From assembly GCF_020497125.1 (NCBI RefSeq), contig NC_059082.1, forward strand, positions 25,876,965 through 25,940,964: DNA of 64,000 nt, given 5' to 3'. The position numbers were made by a program, and so were the translations under genes. Of the stretch, positions 1 to 11,929 are shown piece by piece. The notes beneath the pieces are model-generated. The model searched no databases and was not told the origin of the DNA. It saw only the letters and a program-made list of their open reading frames with translations. This DNA comes from Mauremys mutica (taxonomy: Eukaryota > Chordata > Testudines > Geoemydidae). How positions within the stretch are numbered: the stretch's first letter is position 1; every line of letters starts with the position of its first letter.

Positions 1-144
1 TATAACATGGTAAAGCAGTGCTCCGGGGGGGCGGGGCTGTGCACTCCAGTGGGTCAAAGCAAGTTTGATATAATGCGGTTTCACCTATAACACAGTAAGA
101 TTTTTTGGCTCCCGAGGATAGCATTATATCGAGGTAGAAGTGTA
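1..144. mobile_element. 3' part of a mariner-like MITE, cut by the window start
   Basis: The sequence contains repeated 'tataacaNgg' and 'tataatgcgg' motifs and a terminal 'ttatatcgaggtagaagtgta', which I recognise as the end of a short non-autonomous element common in turtle genomes. The other terminus lies before base 1, so terminal repeats and a TA target duplication cannot be checked. It encodes nothing. The mariner assignment is from memory. Confidence 0.55.
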
Positions 145-3100
145 ATACCCAAACTCTTCTATTTCTTCTGTTTAATGTTAATGCTCCTAAGGCAGATAAT
201 ATTCTCAGATTTCTAAATTTTTTCACCAACATAATCCTGTGTTATATCTTATAATAAATGGTTTTAGTAATGTTTAAAATAAGTTGTAAAATGCAGGCAT
301 ATTTCCATTTTAGTGTCAATATGTTCATCTTAGATTTAAAAAAAAAATCCAGGTGTAGCTCATAGCCAGAACAATTTATAAAACAAAATGTGTTAGTCCT
401 TTTCTTAAAAGGAATGTGGTCTGCAAATGTTTACATTTTTTAAACTACACCTTGACAGTACTCCTGAATTTATGGTGAAAACCAAATGTTATTTTGCCAA
501 AATTGTTAAATAACTAGTGTATTACGTGTCTAGTGGTAGGAGAGAAATTCATTTGTGATTATTTATTTTCAGTGGGGAAAATATATTCTTATTTCCAGTA
601 AACATTCTAGTCACTTTGAATTAGTGTTTTCAGGAATGTCTAACCTTGGAAAAACTTAGCTCTTAGGTTTGACACTTGTCCAAGTCTCTAAATAGTAGTT
701 TGTAAGGCGTGAAAAGGCAGCACCATGTGGCAGTACTGATTTTAGCACTGCTTCTCCTATTAAGTAAGGGTCATCTTGATTCCTCTACTCCTTCTTTTCT
801 CTGCAACACAGATGTTGCAAACAAAGACCCATTTGTATCTGTACTGCAAAGCTCTTATTAATATTCAGTCTTCCAAAAAGTGGCAATACCTCTTTAAATG
901 CAAGTTATGGACTTTATATGATTGCTAGTCTAGACAATGGTAGATTGTATTAATGTTAGTGTTGTTCAAACAAGTCAGTACGTGCAATATTTAAATATAA
1001 TAATTTAAGTTTGACATTATTTTGGAAGCAGGCTAATTTACTAATTTACTGATTACTTTCATTAGTGCTAATTTTTTATATTGCAGAACAGGTTTACAAT
1101 CAAATTACATAAAACTGTGTTTTGTTCTGCAGTCGGAAGAGGTTAACTTTGCTTGTAGTTTCGCTTCAAAGAAATTGGTTTTGTATGCCCACTTTTTAGT
1201 GACACCATTTTGTTTTAATTTCTGTTGATTAAACTATTTTGAAGCCAAAAGCTTCTTTATTCTAATCTTTTTTTTATTTTGTTTTGTTAAAAGATTTTCC
1301 TGGGATTTCCCAATCTCTCTATCTCCCTCCATCTCCATTTTAGAAGCTGTAAATAAAAGGGAAAAGTAGTTTTTAGTAGATTAGGTTCCTCTGTGTTAGT
1401 TTTGATCCCAGTTGTATTTTTTTGAGGGTTTTTTTTGTTTTCCCTCTACAAATACAAGATTTCTTAATGTTTACAGGGGGCTTAGAATTACGATACTGTA
1501 AAATCTGTTGATTTAATTATTTTCAGTGAACTTCTGTGACAGACTACAACTTGTGCTTTAACTTAAATGTCTCTCTTCAAGATACATGGTACAATATTTC
1601 ATGTTATAATTGATCAGCTTGCTGATTTAGATGTTGTGCTGTGTGACATGGATCTCTGCAGAGACATGTTTGTAACTCAACATTGTGGAAAGTGATGTGG
1701 AAATGTGATGGGATTTTTCTTTGACTTCTTATTAGTTGAATTGGGACCTGAATGAGAATTTTCTAGCAGAAATATTAATGTGAAATGTGTAAAAACTTTA
1801 GTACCATTTTCAGGAATGCCTCAGTTCCATTCTCAAAATAGACTTACGCACTTAAGTTCCTAAGTCTTAGTGAAAGTCAGTGGAACTTATGTCACTTAGG
1901 CTCTTTTGAAAATTTTACTGTAAATCTTCAAAGGCATGTTTCATTTATCTTCATAAAACTTTTAATGCAGTAAACTATATATGCTGAATGTTTAAAGCCA
2001 TAGAGAACTATTAAGAAATAATTATAAATATATTGAAATTACTCAATAGGGAGCTTGAGTTTTCAAAGTTACTTTTAGCAAAAAGTTTGTAGGATGCTTT
2101 TCTGCTGCATCTTTGAGTATTAAGCTTTTGGGGCCAATTACTCTGTTTTTTTAGCCCAGTCCTGCAAAAACACTTGTAAGTAACTTTGTTTATGTGAGGA
2201 GTTGTTTCATCTCAGTGGCACCATTGATGTGTAAAATATTTACCTACGTATATGTTTGCAGTATCAGGCCCTTCACTTTTATCCCATATAGCATGAAGAA
2301 TGCCAGTACTTAACAATGCCTTGTAGGCAGTTTTCCTGAATTATGGTGCAGCCTACTATAGTTTTCCAATTTATCACAAAAACTATTTCCGCAAACCAAA
2401 CAAGCTTTGTGTGCGGCTTCTGGTATTTTACCCCATAGCATATTGGTTTGTCCAAGTGTTTAGTGACCTGATTCTGCTTCCCTCCTTTTGGCTTCAACGT
2501 ATGTTCCCTCCCTCCCTCTGGATCCTTGGTATGTCCTGCACCTTCCTGTCTCCTACAGCTTCTCTCCTTTGAAAAATGCAAAACCTCAAGGACGCATCTA
2601 GTGAGCTGTACCCAAACCAGTGACTGTCATTGTTTTTTAGAAGAAATCTAGAAATCTAGAAATCTAGAAATTGTGATCTACTAATAGAATAAAGTGCTAT
2701 GCTAGGCCACTTTATAAAAACACCATATTTGGTGTCCCTTTAAATTGGGTTTATGTTTATATTTTTCTATGTGGAATCACACTATCAATTTAAGGTTTTT
2801 TTAATTGTTCCTCTGTGAACCTTGAAGAGTGCTTTATTTTGAAATGAGTTCTTGTAAATAAGGGAAAGTGCCTATTTTAATCAAGTTTATCTATGGTAAG
2901 ACTGAAACTACATGTTCTGTTAGTGAAATGAGCAGAGATTACGTTTTACATTTTGAATTGTGAATGCATGCTGGATTTTAACTAGGGTCATGAAAGTATC
3001 TGGAGGTCATGCACATATATTTAACCATTCAGATTTTGGTTTTTATAATAAGCAATCAAATCTGCATTATCTTTAAAATGCACCCTAGATAAATAGGGAG

Positions 3101-4787
3101 GGCATAAACAATGTAACTGTATGTTAAGGTTCACATATGGTTGGATTAATTCTTAATTATATAGTAACATTTTGTACATATAGGAAAATAATATATTAAA
3201 TGCTCGACTTCAGTAAATCCAGACAGTCATGAAGGAATAATGGAACATAGTGGTGGATTTTTTGAAGTGTAGAAGTATATCCCTTTTATTCTGTATTGAA
3301 TGCTATCTAGACTTTGAATTATTACCAAGATGTAAGAAAGTAGTTTTAAAAAACAAACAAACCTGAAGTATAATAAATAGTAGACGAGATCTGAACAGAA
3401 TGAAGAGAAAAATCAGCAATATTTCAGTTTAAATGTAACATGTTTATGAACAGTTCAGTTGTCTTGATATACTTAATAATTCTATAAATTGTACGTGCAG
3501 ATGTGGACAAGACATTCTAATTCTTATTATAAAAGACACTAAGAGAATGAAATTGATAGCCATATAAATCTATGAAACACGATTGTTGAAAGATACAATG
3601 ATGTGGAAGCATCTACATGCTGTGATGGACTAATTACATTTTACTCAATCGGTGTAAAATATTGTATTGTAAAATATTTTATGCTGTAATGATAGATGGA
3701 TTTTAACTTATTTGTGGCTGTTAGTATTTTATAAGTATTGTGGCTATTGCTAATAACGATGTTTGTTCCAGAAGCTCTATGTTTTGGATCAATAAAAAAA
3801 GAAGAAAAAATGAATAGCAAAATAAACAGTATTTCCAGTAATATGCTACACCAGTTTCACTTTAATGACCCATCAGTTATGCTATTGCCATGAAGCTAAT
3901 GTGAGGTGACTCATTTAGCAGCATATTATTACATCATTTGAACATGATGTAAGGCACATCAGGCATTATTAAATTAGCCAGAGTTTTACAATATGTCAGT
4001 AACATTTTATGCACATTTATAGCATAGTTAGTGTTACTTATGGGAATTTATCTCAAGCAAATATATTTAAGGTAGATTTTTCACAGTTGTTGTTCTTTCT
4101 CACTTTCATTTTATTCCTATGGTGTAAATATTACTATACGGGGTTTGGGAATTTTTTTGTTTAACAGGGATAGAATGTACACTACAAGGGAATACTAAAT
4201 GCAGACACAGTGGTCTGAGTGCTGCTTTGGAATATGTTTTATAGTTCATAAAATCACTTTAAATATAGCACTTATTTGGCCTGTCCCTTGAAGGAGAATT
4301 TAGCTGGCTTTTCATTCTCTGTAAAACTCAGATTGACCCTATGGATCATCCTCCAACCTTGCTACATTTTAATATGCAAACATCCTCTTCATCTGGATTC
4401 CAGTCATAAGGAGGTTGGAGTGTAAGCTCATGGTTCATTCAGGCTGGAGGATATTATAATTAAATAGAAAATAGAACATAAGCACTAGTTATTGGAGCTT
4501 GTCCACTCAGATTTTTCTTCTGTTCTCTATAGGAAATTCCTGGCCTCGCTGCTAACCAGGTCAGCACAATTCACTTCAGAATTTAATATGAGATTTTAAA
4601 AGGTTACATCTCATTGTGTAAAACTTTGATCAGAGCATTGAGAGTAAAATCCAGATATCGCATTATCCAGTTGCATTGACCTTCATGTTGTAAATGTCCC
4701 ACAAAACAAACAAGTCACTTTTATTTTGTGCCACAACTTTTAAAAAGAGAGTAAATAGTAAAGAGAGTATAAAAAAAATAGAAGTTA

Positions 4788-5663
4788 TCGTATATACTCA
4801 TTCATAAGCCAAATTTTTTTAGTGAAAAAGGGAAGCACCAGAGAAGGGAGTCGGCTTATGAACAGGTATAGAGAGGGAGAGGTGGGACACAGCCCCTCCC
4901 CCCAACAGAGGGAGCAAGGAGAGGCAGCACAGCCAGCAGAGACCAAAGGGAAGAGGCGGGGCCAGAGTCTCTGCGCCTCTGGCCAGGCTGCTCTCCCCAC
5001 AGCCTCTGAAGCAGCTGCAGCTCCGGGTCTGGCAGGCTGCAGCCGCGCCACTCGGCCCTGACCCTCAGAGCAGGCTGTGGCTGCGCTGCCTGGGCTGCTG
5101 GAGCACGCTGTGGTCGTGCCGCCTGGCCCAGCCTGCCGGAATATGCTGCGGCTGCGCCGCCCAGTCTGGCCCACCAGAGCAGGCTGTGGCCGCGCTGCCC
5201 AGCTTGCTGGAGCAGTTCCAGCCAGGTCAGAGGCATCCTTCCCTGGCCCTCCCCAGATAAGGTGGGAAGGGATGGGATGGGGAGAGTGTGGGGCTCTCAG
5301 GCTAGGGGTGATATCATGTGGAGGGTGGTCACAGGGGTTACTCCCCTACTCCCAGCTTCTCCCCCCCCCCTCCAAAAAAAATATCCTCACCAGTTGCTGT
5401 CCTGGCCCTTCAAGGTAAGCATTTAGCGTGCCGGTGCACTTTGTTTACTTAGGTTTACCTCTGTGCCTGCGGACGCTCAAGGTAAACAAACCATCTCGGC
5501 CCACCAGCTGCTTATCCTGATGGCCCGGGAGCCAAAGTTTGCTGATCCCTGAATTATAGGGTCGGCTTATGAATGGGTTATAAAAATTTTCCATTTTTAC
5601 TTATCCATCGGGGACGAGGGGGTCGGCTTATAAACGAACCGGCTTATGATCGAATATATACAG
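4788..5663. mobile_element. TIR element (MITE-like), TA target duplication, GC-rich core
   Basis: The two ends form imperfect terminal inverted repeats of about 23 bp (18 matching). The left end reads TCGTATATACTC then CATAAGCC, and the right end is the complement of CTGTATATATTC then CATAAGCC. A TA dinucleotide flanks each side (4786-4787 and 5664-5665), as for Tc1/mariner-type insertions. The motif 'ggcttat' recurs inside near each end. The core, about 4870-5230, is GC-rich with imperfect repeats of a 'gcaggctgtggctgcgctgcc' type unit. A separate repeat fragment with a short foldback (ggtttacct and aggtaaac) sits near 5400-5560. Long open frames in the core are by-products of GC content, not genes. 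Confidence 0.65.
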
Positions 5664-5936
5664 TAATTTGTGTCAATTTCTTGGGCAGTTTGTCAGTTTA
5701 ATTACTTTGGCAGCAGCAATCCAGATTTGGTTGCAAAAGTAGATTGCTTTGCATAGTCAGTATTTTGCCTCTTTCAAAACTTCACTGGGATTTTTGTTAG
5801 CAGAGCACGTAGAGTGCAGATCTTGGAAGCATTCCTACCTAAGTTTTGCTCAAGTGTTGTGGGAGCTCCTTTATACCAGGGGGGATGGAGGAGAAAAATC
5901 AATATGTACAGATACTCCAGAAAGTGAGAGCACCAC

Positions 5937-6197
5937 CAGGGGCAGCTCTAGGCATTTTGCCGCCCCAAGCACGGCAGGCAGGCTGCCTTCGGCGGCTTGC
6001 CTGAGGGAGGTCCCCAGTCCCGCGAATTCGGCGGCAGCCTGCGGGAGGTCCGCCGAAGACGCGGGAGCAGTGGACCCTCCGCAGACATGCCGCCGAAGGC
6101 AGCTTGCCTGCCGCCCTCGCAGCGACTGGCAGAGCGCCCCCTGCGGCTTGCTGCCCCAAGCACACGCTCGGCGTGCTGGGGCCTGGAGCCGCCCCTG
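5937..6197. mobile_element. hAT-type MITE with 8-bp target duplication (family A, copy 1)
   Basis: This 261-bp GC-rich element begins CAGGGGCAGCTC and ends GGAGCCGCCCCTG, giving short terminal inverted repeats. A perfect 8-bp duplication, agcaccac, flanks it at 5929-5936 and 6198-6205, which is the hAT hallmark. It encodes no transposase, so it would have been moved in trans. It is the same family as the copy at 9137-9392 (shared 'ttgctgccccaagcac' and 'gccccctgcggcttgctgcc'). Open frames crossing it on both strands are artefacts of its composition. Confidence 0.88.
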
Positions 6198-6711
6198 AGC
6201 ACCACCAATCTTCTGTCGGGTGGAAAGGAAAATAAGACTGAAAGAAAGAAGAAGCTAGGAAACAATAGTCTTGGGAGTGGGAAAAGATCTGAGAAAGCAG
6301 CCTCCTCAGAGGGACACAGTTTCTACATCCTTTCTCCCAGTTCAGTTTTCTATCCCCTATGATAAGTTTATAGTTCATTCACTGAAAAATGAAGTTTCGG
6401 GTTGACCAAAACAATCTGTAAATTTGGCAAATAGTTTTGGATTAAAAAAAGAAAGGGAAAACTTTTTCTAAAAAGTCTAAGTTTTTCATTCTTTGAGTAG
6501 TCTTGCTGTGGGTGCTTCACTGTAGGTGTGTCTGTGTCCCTGCACTGCTGATCAGAGAACTTTGGTAGCAGTGTCCATTGGGCCTGCACATGTGCTGTCT
6601 CTCCTCGTGCTGTGCCAGGAGACTAGCCAGCATGCACAGGTAATGATCCTCTCTTCCTTCTCAACCAACCCTGGCTAGAGATGAAGCCCTTAACTGTCCT
6701 TTAGGAGATGC

Positions 6712-6790
6712 AGCAAAGAGTCCTGTGGCACCTTATAGACAAACAGACGTATTGGAGCATGAGCTTTCATGGGTGAATACCCACTTCGTC
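6712..6790 (-). mobile_element. Penelope-like element 3' tail fragment (antisense)
   Basis: The fragment reads 'caaagagtcctgtggcacc' to 'gggtgaatacccacttcgtc'. It is the reverse complement of the 3' tail that follows the GIY-YIG region of the PLE at 14575-16118, and of the tail at 63530-63871. It carries no coding sequence. Confidence 0.75.
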
Positions 6791-6973
6791 AAGTCTCCTT
6801 TTCAGTTGTTAATCTTCAGCTTTTAGAAACCCTTTAGCCACTTTTTGACTTTTATTTGGCTAGGCCTTAAAAGCAACATCAAAAAGAAGAAAAAAAAGAC
6901 TGTTCTTGTGTCGACCCTCACTGGAGAGGACCCACCCGGACAAGGGTATGCCCTGTTCTCTAGACTTCAAGAA

Positions 6974-8830
6974 CTGTCGCACTTGCAGCGAGGTGATTCC
7001 GGATGCGGACAAGCACTCCCAGTGCATTCACTGCCTTGGCAAGTGACACATCCAACAGTAGTGTTCCCTCTGCCAGCAGCTCTGACAGAGATCCTGTAAG
7101 GATAGAGCACCCCACCAGAAAATCATCTTTACAGAGGAGGCTCTCCGACATCAGCCCTTTGCCGGGTGTGAGTCTTCCCCTCAACCTTCAACTTTGCAGA
7201 CTGCTCTCACACATCAAAAAAGAGAGTGGGAAGTTCTCTCAGCGAGCTCAGGAATAGCTAAAGGCGATCACCATCTTGCTTGGTATCCTCAGCACCACCA
7301 GCACTGAGATCATCCAGCACCTATGTCTCATGGCGACCATCGGTGTCTGGTACTGTTGATAGGCCCACAGAACCTTTGGTGACGGGCACCGAATCTTTGG
7401 TACAAAAAGACAAGGACAAATGCCCTAAGATGCTCCTGTTATGCAAGCTGTCATCAGTACTGCCAGCGGCATCGCCCCATCCCTCACAGAGTGGTACAGG
7501 TGAGGTCCCCAGCACTGCCACCGACACTGGAACGCTCAGTACCAGCAGAATTCCATCAGACCAGTGGCTGTGTTGGAAGCTCCCGACTCTCTCCCCCTCG
7601 GTACAGGGATCATGGCACCTAGCCATTGCCGATCAAAGGGTATTTCCCCACATCATGCCATGCCCTTCCGAAGTTGAGTGAGGGATCAGACAGCGAGCCG
7701 GACTGGGTTTCTCTATATTCCTCTCAATCTCCATATGGGACCTAATATCAACAGCATTCAGGAATGGACCACCAGATGGCACTGCCATCATCTTTGTATA
7801 GGCACCAGTGGGAACCTCCACCAGGCCCTATGCCAGCACAAGGGCCATACTGGGACCCCTCTGTGGCGTACTGCCAGCCTTCCTTCAGGGCACCGAGCAT
7901 CGCCTGAGAACCTCCCAGGCATGCCCCCTTGACTACAGCATCACAGGTCTCAGAATCCCAAGAAGTGGAGAAGTAACTGTTGGACACAGAGGAGGTCACA
8001 CTCAAGGCCATATACTTTTCCTCACCGGATGAAGTGATCATGCCATCACCACATTCCATGGTGGATGATTTCTGCTTGTTCCAAGAGCTGGCAAAGAGAG
8101 TGGCAGACACCCTTCACATACCATTGGAGAATGTTAAAGATACACACCACCAGCTTATCAATATCGTCCATGTCTCAACTACTTCCAAAATTGCCCTCCC
8201 AATCAATGAGGCCATCCTAGACCCACCTAAGATAGTGTGGCAAACCCCAACTTCAGTGGCCCCAAGATGCAAGTGAGTGGACAAAAAGTATTATGTTCCC
8301 ACAAATGAATGAGTTTCTATTTACCTGCCCAATTCCATCATGGTGGACACTGTGAACTCTCATGGCCGACAATACCACTCTAAGACACCCTACAACAGAG
8401 ATTGGAAGTGTTTTGATCTCTTGGGTAGGAAGGCATATTCCTTTGCCACCTTATGGTTTTGAATAGCCAATTACCACATGCTCACAGCGAAATTTGACTA
8501 CACGAATTACAATAAATTATAAGACTTTATTGATAAACCGCCAGAGAGCTCCCAGGATTCCTTCAATGTCATCATTCAGGAAGGGCAACTGGTGGCAAAA
8601 ACAGCTTTTCAGTCAGCCCTCGATGCCGCCAAGACAGCTGCCAGGACCATCTCTAAGGCTGTGGTGATGAGATGGGTGTTGCAGCTCCACCTCTTGGGTT
8701 TTCTGAAGGAGGTGCAGATCACAGTGGAGGCCTCCTGTTTGAAGGGGTGAAGCTCTTTGCCGAGAAAACTGACGCCTCTTTCCACTCCTTGAAGGATTCC
8801 AGGGCCGAGACACTTTAGCCCTCAATAACA
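6974..8830 (+). pseudogene. DIRS-like gag-type ORF remnant
   Basis: The start of this remnant reads NCRTCSEVIPDADKHSQC then IHCLGK. Its CxxC...CxxC spacing resembles the Cys cluster in vertebrate DIRS-like gag proteins. A further stretch from about 8022 reads SPDEVIMPSPHSMVDDF, then LFQELAKRVADTLHIPLE, then ALPINEAILDPPKIVWQTP. This matches the conserved capsid-like domain I recall from turtle copies. A later part (about 8580-8700) reads AFQSALDAAKTAARTISKAV. Several in-frame stops and frameshifts (for example after LGK and after PRCK) show it is dead. Confidence 0.65.
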
Positions 8831-9136
8831 ACAGGGGCCTTATTCATCGGAATTCCCATTACAACGGCACAATGGAAATGATAGCACCAGAGGAAAAAGG
8901 GAAGTTTCTCAATTTGGAATTCTGGTTCCCAGTCCTCAACCCAACCACCTGCCCCTAAGCATCACTTTTGACGGGCAGGTCGAGGTGCTGTGAGACCACA
9001 CCCCACTATATTACCTGTGACCACACACCCATTTGGTGGCCACCATTTGGCAACATTCTCCTGTGCCTGGGAGCACATAACATCGGACAAATGAGTCCTA
9101 GAGATTATCAGATCTGGCTATTCCATCCACTTCACC

Positions 9137-9392
9137 CAGGAGCAGCTCTGTTTTTTGCTGCCTCAAGCACAGCAGTCAGGCAGATTTGGCGGCACTTCTG
9201 TGGGTGATCTGCTGGTCTGGCGTCGGCGTACTCTCTGCCGAATTGCCGCTGAAGCCATGGGACCAGCAGACCTCCTGCAGGCATGCTGCCAAAGGCTACC
9301 TGACTGCCGCCCTCATGGCGACCAGCACGCTGCCCCCTGCGGCTTGCTGCCGCAGGCATGCGCTTGCTGCGCTGGAGCCTGGAGCGCCCCTG
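9137..9392. mobile_element. hAT-type MITE with 8-bp target duplication (family A, copy 2), nested in the DIRS-like element
   Basis: This 256-bp copy begins CAGGAGCAGCTC and ends GGAGCGCCCCTG. It is flanked by a perfect 8-bp duplication, acttcacc, at 9129-9136 and 9393-9400. It interrupts the DIRS-like element between its gag-like and reverse transcriptase regions, so it arrived after that element. Confidence 0.88.
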
Positions 9393-9539
9393 ACTTCACC
9401 TCCCTACCCTCTCCACAACACCCCTCCCTGCCCCTCTTCAGGGACCCTTCTCACGAGAGTCTACTGTCGCAGGAGATAGATCAACTCCTGCAGTTAAGAG
9501 CCACAGAACCAGTACCTCAGCATCTGCAAGGCAAGGGGT

Positions 9540-10080
9540 TCTATTCTCATTACTTATTAATATCCAAAAGGAAATGATGTTGGAGACCCAGCCTGGACCT
9601 CAGAGCTCTCAACAAGTTTGTCAAAGCTCAGAAGTTCAAGATGGTCACCCTATCAACAATCATTCCATCAATGGAACAGGGAGACTGGTTTTCGGCCCTT
9701 GACCTACAAGATGCCTACTTTCACATGTCAGCATTACCATCTCACAGACGTTTCCTCACGTTTACTCTGGGGCACAACCACTACCAATACAGGATCCTCC
9801 CCTTCAGACTTTCATCAGCTCTGAGAATATTTTCCACTGTTCTCTCAGTGGTGGCCAGCCTCTATAATCTCAAGGGATAATGATCTACCCTTACCTGGAC
9901 GATTGTCTCCTTAGAGCTCAATCGCTTCAGGAGGCTCATCAACCCACCAAAGACACAATATGCTTGTTTGTGGAGCTGGGCCTGCAGATCAATTCCCAGA
10001 AGTCGACCCTCATGCCAGTGCAGTGCCCAGAATTCATAGGGGCTCACCTAGATATGCTACAGGACAAACCCCCGTCCTGG
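9540..10080 (+). pseudogene. DIRS-like reverse transcriptase remnant
   Basis: Recognisable RT motifs are LDLRALNKFV, then WFSALDLQDAYFHM (the first catalytic Asp lies in the ALDLQDAYF block), then HYQYRILPFRLSSALRIFS, then YPYLDDCLLRA (YLDD catalytic box at 9892-9903), then LGLQINSQKSTLMPVQ. This order and wording fit DIRS/Ngaro-type RTs. A frameshift with a stop at about 9880 separates the LPFRLSSA block from the YLDD block. In a live element the protein would synthesise cDNA from the element's RNA. Confidence 0.78.
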
Positions 10081-10559
10081 GAGATCTCTGCAAGTGACCA
10101 TTTGCCTTGCATTGTGAGACTGTTTAAAATGTGCACCCCCATCCTATAAGAGATGTGTCTGTGGTAAGGAGTGATGAAGGTGGCACCTGTAAGAAGGGGA
10201 TCCCTTTGTATGCATTGGCTGGTTTCTTCCACCAGGCTAGGGAGTTCTTGATTCTGGTGGGTAGTGACGGGGGTTTGTCCAGATTGTCCCTTTGAACCTG
10301 TGGTTACCTGTTTACTAGCATACCTATAGATGAAAACGATCTTTCTGGTTGCAGTTACCTTGGCTAGAATAGGGGAAATAGCAGCTCTGATGGCACATCA
10401 CCTGTACACAGTATTCTTCCCTGATAGGGTTACACGTTGACTGCATCCAAGGTTCGTCCCTGAAGTGATTTCGTTTCACATGAATCAGTCTATTCACCTT
10501 CCCACCTTCTACCCCAAGCCTCACTGAGACATTAGGGAGGCCATACTGCATACCCTAGA

Positions 10560-10920
10560 CATTAGGAGAGCCCTTGCATTCTACCTTGATAGGACAAAGG
10601 CCTTCAGGAAGTCCCCTATTTCTCTCTATGGCAGAAAGATATAAGGGCTCAGCGATATCAGCCCGAAGACTATCCAAGTGGGTCTCAAATTGCATCAGAC
10701 AGTGCTAACAAATTCGTAACATGATCCCTCTGGACTTGATCCGTACACATTCCATGAGATCAATCTCTCATCTGTCACTCTCCTCAAGAACATTCCCATC
10801 TCAAAGATCTGCAGAGCGGCAAAGTGGGTGTCAGTCCACACCTTCAAAGAACATTATCCAATCACTGGGGACTCTGCCTCTGATGCCATCTTTGGCTCCA
10901 CAGTACTGTCATCTGTGACT
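10560..10920 (+). pseudogene. DIRS-like tyrosine recombinase C-terminal remnant
   Basis: Translated pieces read RALAFYLDRTKAFRKS, then an HSMR motif at 10748-10759 (an HxxR box), and after a frameshift KNIPISKICRAAKWVSVHTF then KEHY. The Tyr codon at 10855-10857 is the expected nucleophile. The HxxR...Y arrangement is that of tyrosine recombinases, used by DIRS elements to integrate. The upstream Arg box is not clearly seen, and stops interrupt the frame. Confidence 0.6.
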
Positions 10921-10979
10921 AACGCGACTCCGAAATCCCAGCCCTCCAAAGGGGGGGTACTACTCGGGAGTGATCTACG

Positions 10980-11334
10980 GTGGGGCACCCATAGGGACAC
11001 TACTTGAAGAAGAAGTTGTTACTCATCTTGTGCAATAACGATGATTCTTCGATATGTGTCCCTGTATGGGTGCTCCACTACCCGTTGTCCTCCCTTCTAC
11101 TTCAGAGTTCTCGCTCTGACTCTGTAGTAGAGAAGGAACTGAGGATGGTTAGCCCACAAGTGCTGGCTAGCCTTGTGGCACAACACAAGCAGAGACAGCG
11201 CATGTGTAGGCCCAACAGACACTACTATCGAAGATCTCCGATCAGCAGCGCAAGGATGCAGACACAACTATAGTGGAGCCACGCATAGGAGGACACATCT
11301 CAAAGAACAGTTGTTACTGCACAAGGTGAGTAAC
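10980..11334. repeat. Terminal inverted/direct repeat segment of the DIRS-like element
   Basis: A unit of about 60 bp occurs three times. 11018-11078 and 11273-11334 are inverted copies (gttactcaYcttgtgca ... ggtgctccac against its reverse complement). 10980-11022 is a partial copy in the orientation of the last one (cacccatagggacac). The first two overlap head to head around 11018-11022. Such complementary terminal segments suit DIRS elements, which use them to rebuild their ends through circular intermediates. Confidence 0.6.
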
Positions 11335-11899
11335 TTTTTCTTTTGATATTTTAGAAATAAAACATTTTGCCTTCATTTCAAAATGATATTTTGTTCAGTA
11401 ATTTGGGTAGATTTATTTAAAAAATGTGAGGCAGAAAATAAAAAATAAAACAAAAATTGTTTTGAGTAGAACAAAACATTTAGTTTGACCTGACACAGAA
11501 ATGTTTGGGTTTTTCTGCTTCAGTTACCAAACTGAAAAATTACTTCTTCACTCAGCTCTAGTAGTCAGTACTTTGTAAAAATAACTATTCATGAAGAATT
11601 GCTAAGAAAATACTTGGAAAATTTGAAATTATGCTACTTGGCTTACTTATCTTGACATCATTCTTTGTTTATTAAGGAAATTAGCTAAACAGTTTTCTGA
11701 AATACTGTCAATTTATTTTTGAAAAGTCAGGCTGAACTAGAGAGGACCAGTGTACTGGAGGAATAATCTTCTAGAGGATAACTATGAGAAATAACACAAG
11801 CTCAAAGAAAACTTGCAATAAAAACTATTTTTTCCACAGAAATACAAAATTAGTAGATGAACAGAATGCAGACAATATATAGATTTTAATAAAATATTA

Positions 11900-11929
11900 G
11901 GGATAGCTCAGTGGTTTGAGCATTGGCCT
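11900..11929 (+). repeat. 5' fragment of a Cry-type tRNA-derived SINE
   Basis: The 30-bp stretch 'gggatagctcagtggtttg' plus 'agcattggcct' is identical in type to the head of the SINEs at 32201 and 47945 and contains the A box. The rest of the SINE is missing. Confidence 0.55.

Larger units (their letters stand above)
6840..11334 (+). mobile_element. Degenerate DIRS-like tyrosine-recombinase retrotransposon
   Basis: Coding remnants appear in order on the + strand: a gag-like region with a Cys cluster (6974-8830), a reverse transcriptase with a YLDD active site (9540-10080), and a tyrosine-recombinase end with HxxR and a downstream HY (10560-10920). A non-coding terminal segment with inverted repeats follows (10980-11334). 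Gag, RT and a tyrosine recombinase, without an integrase, define the DIRS order. Many stops and frameshifts make the copy inactive. It is interrupted by a hAT MITE at 9137-9392. The 5' boundary is approximate, and no target duplication is expected because DIRS elements insert by recombination. Confidence 0.75.

Noticed and set aside
4785..5418. Four overlapping Ala/Pro/Arg-rich open frames on both strands
   Set aside because: They lie in the GC-rich repetitive core of a TIR element; open frames on both strands reflect low stop-codon density, and no domain is seen.
5749..6378. Open frames of up to 159 codons on both strands
   Set aside because: They cover a 261-bp hAT MITE with a perfect 8-bp target duplication; the coding appearance comes from its GC content.
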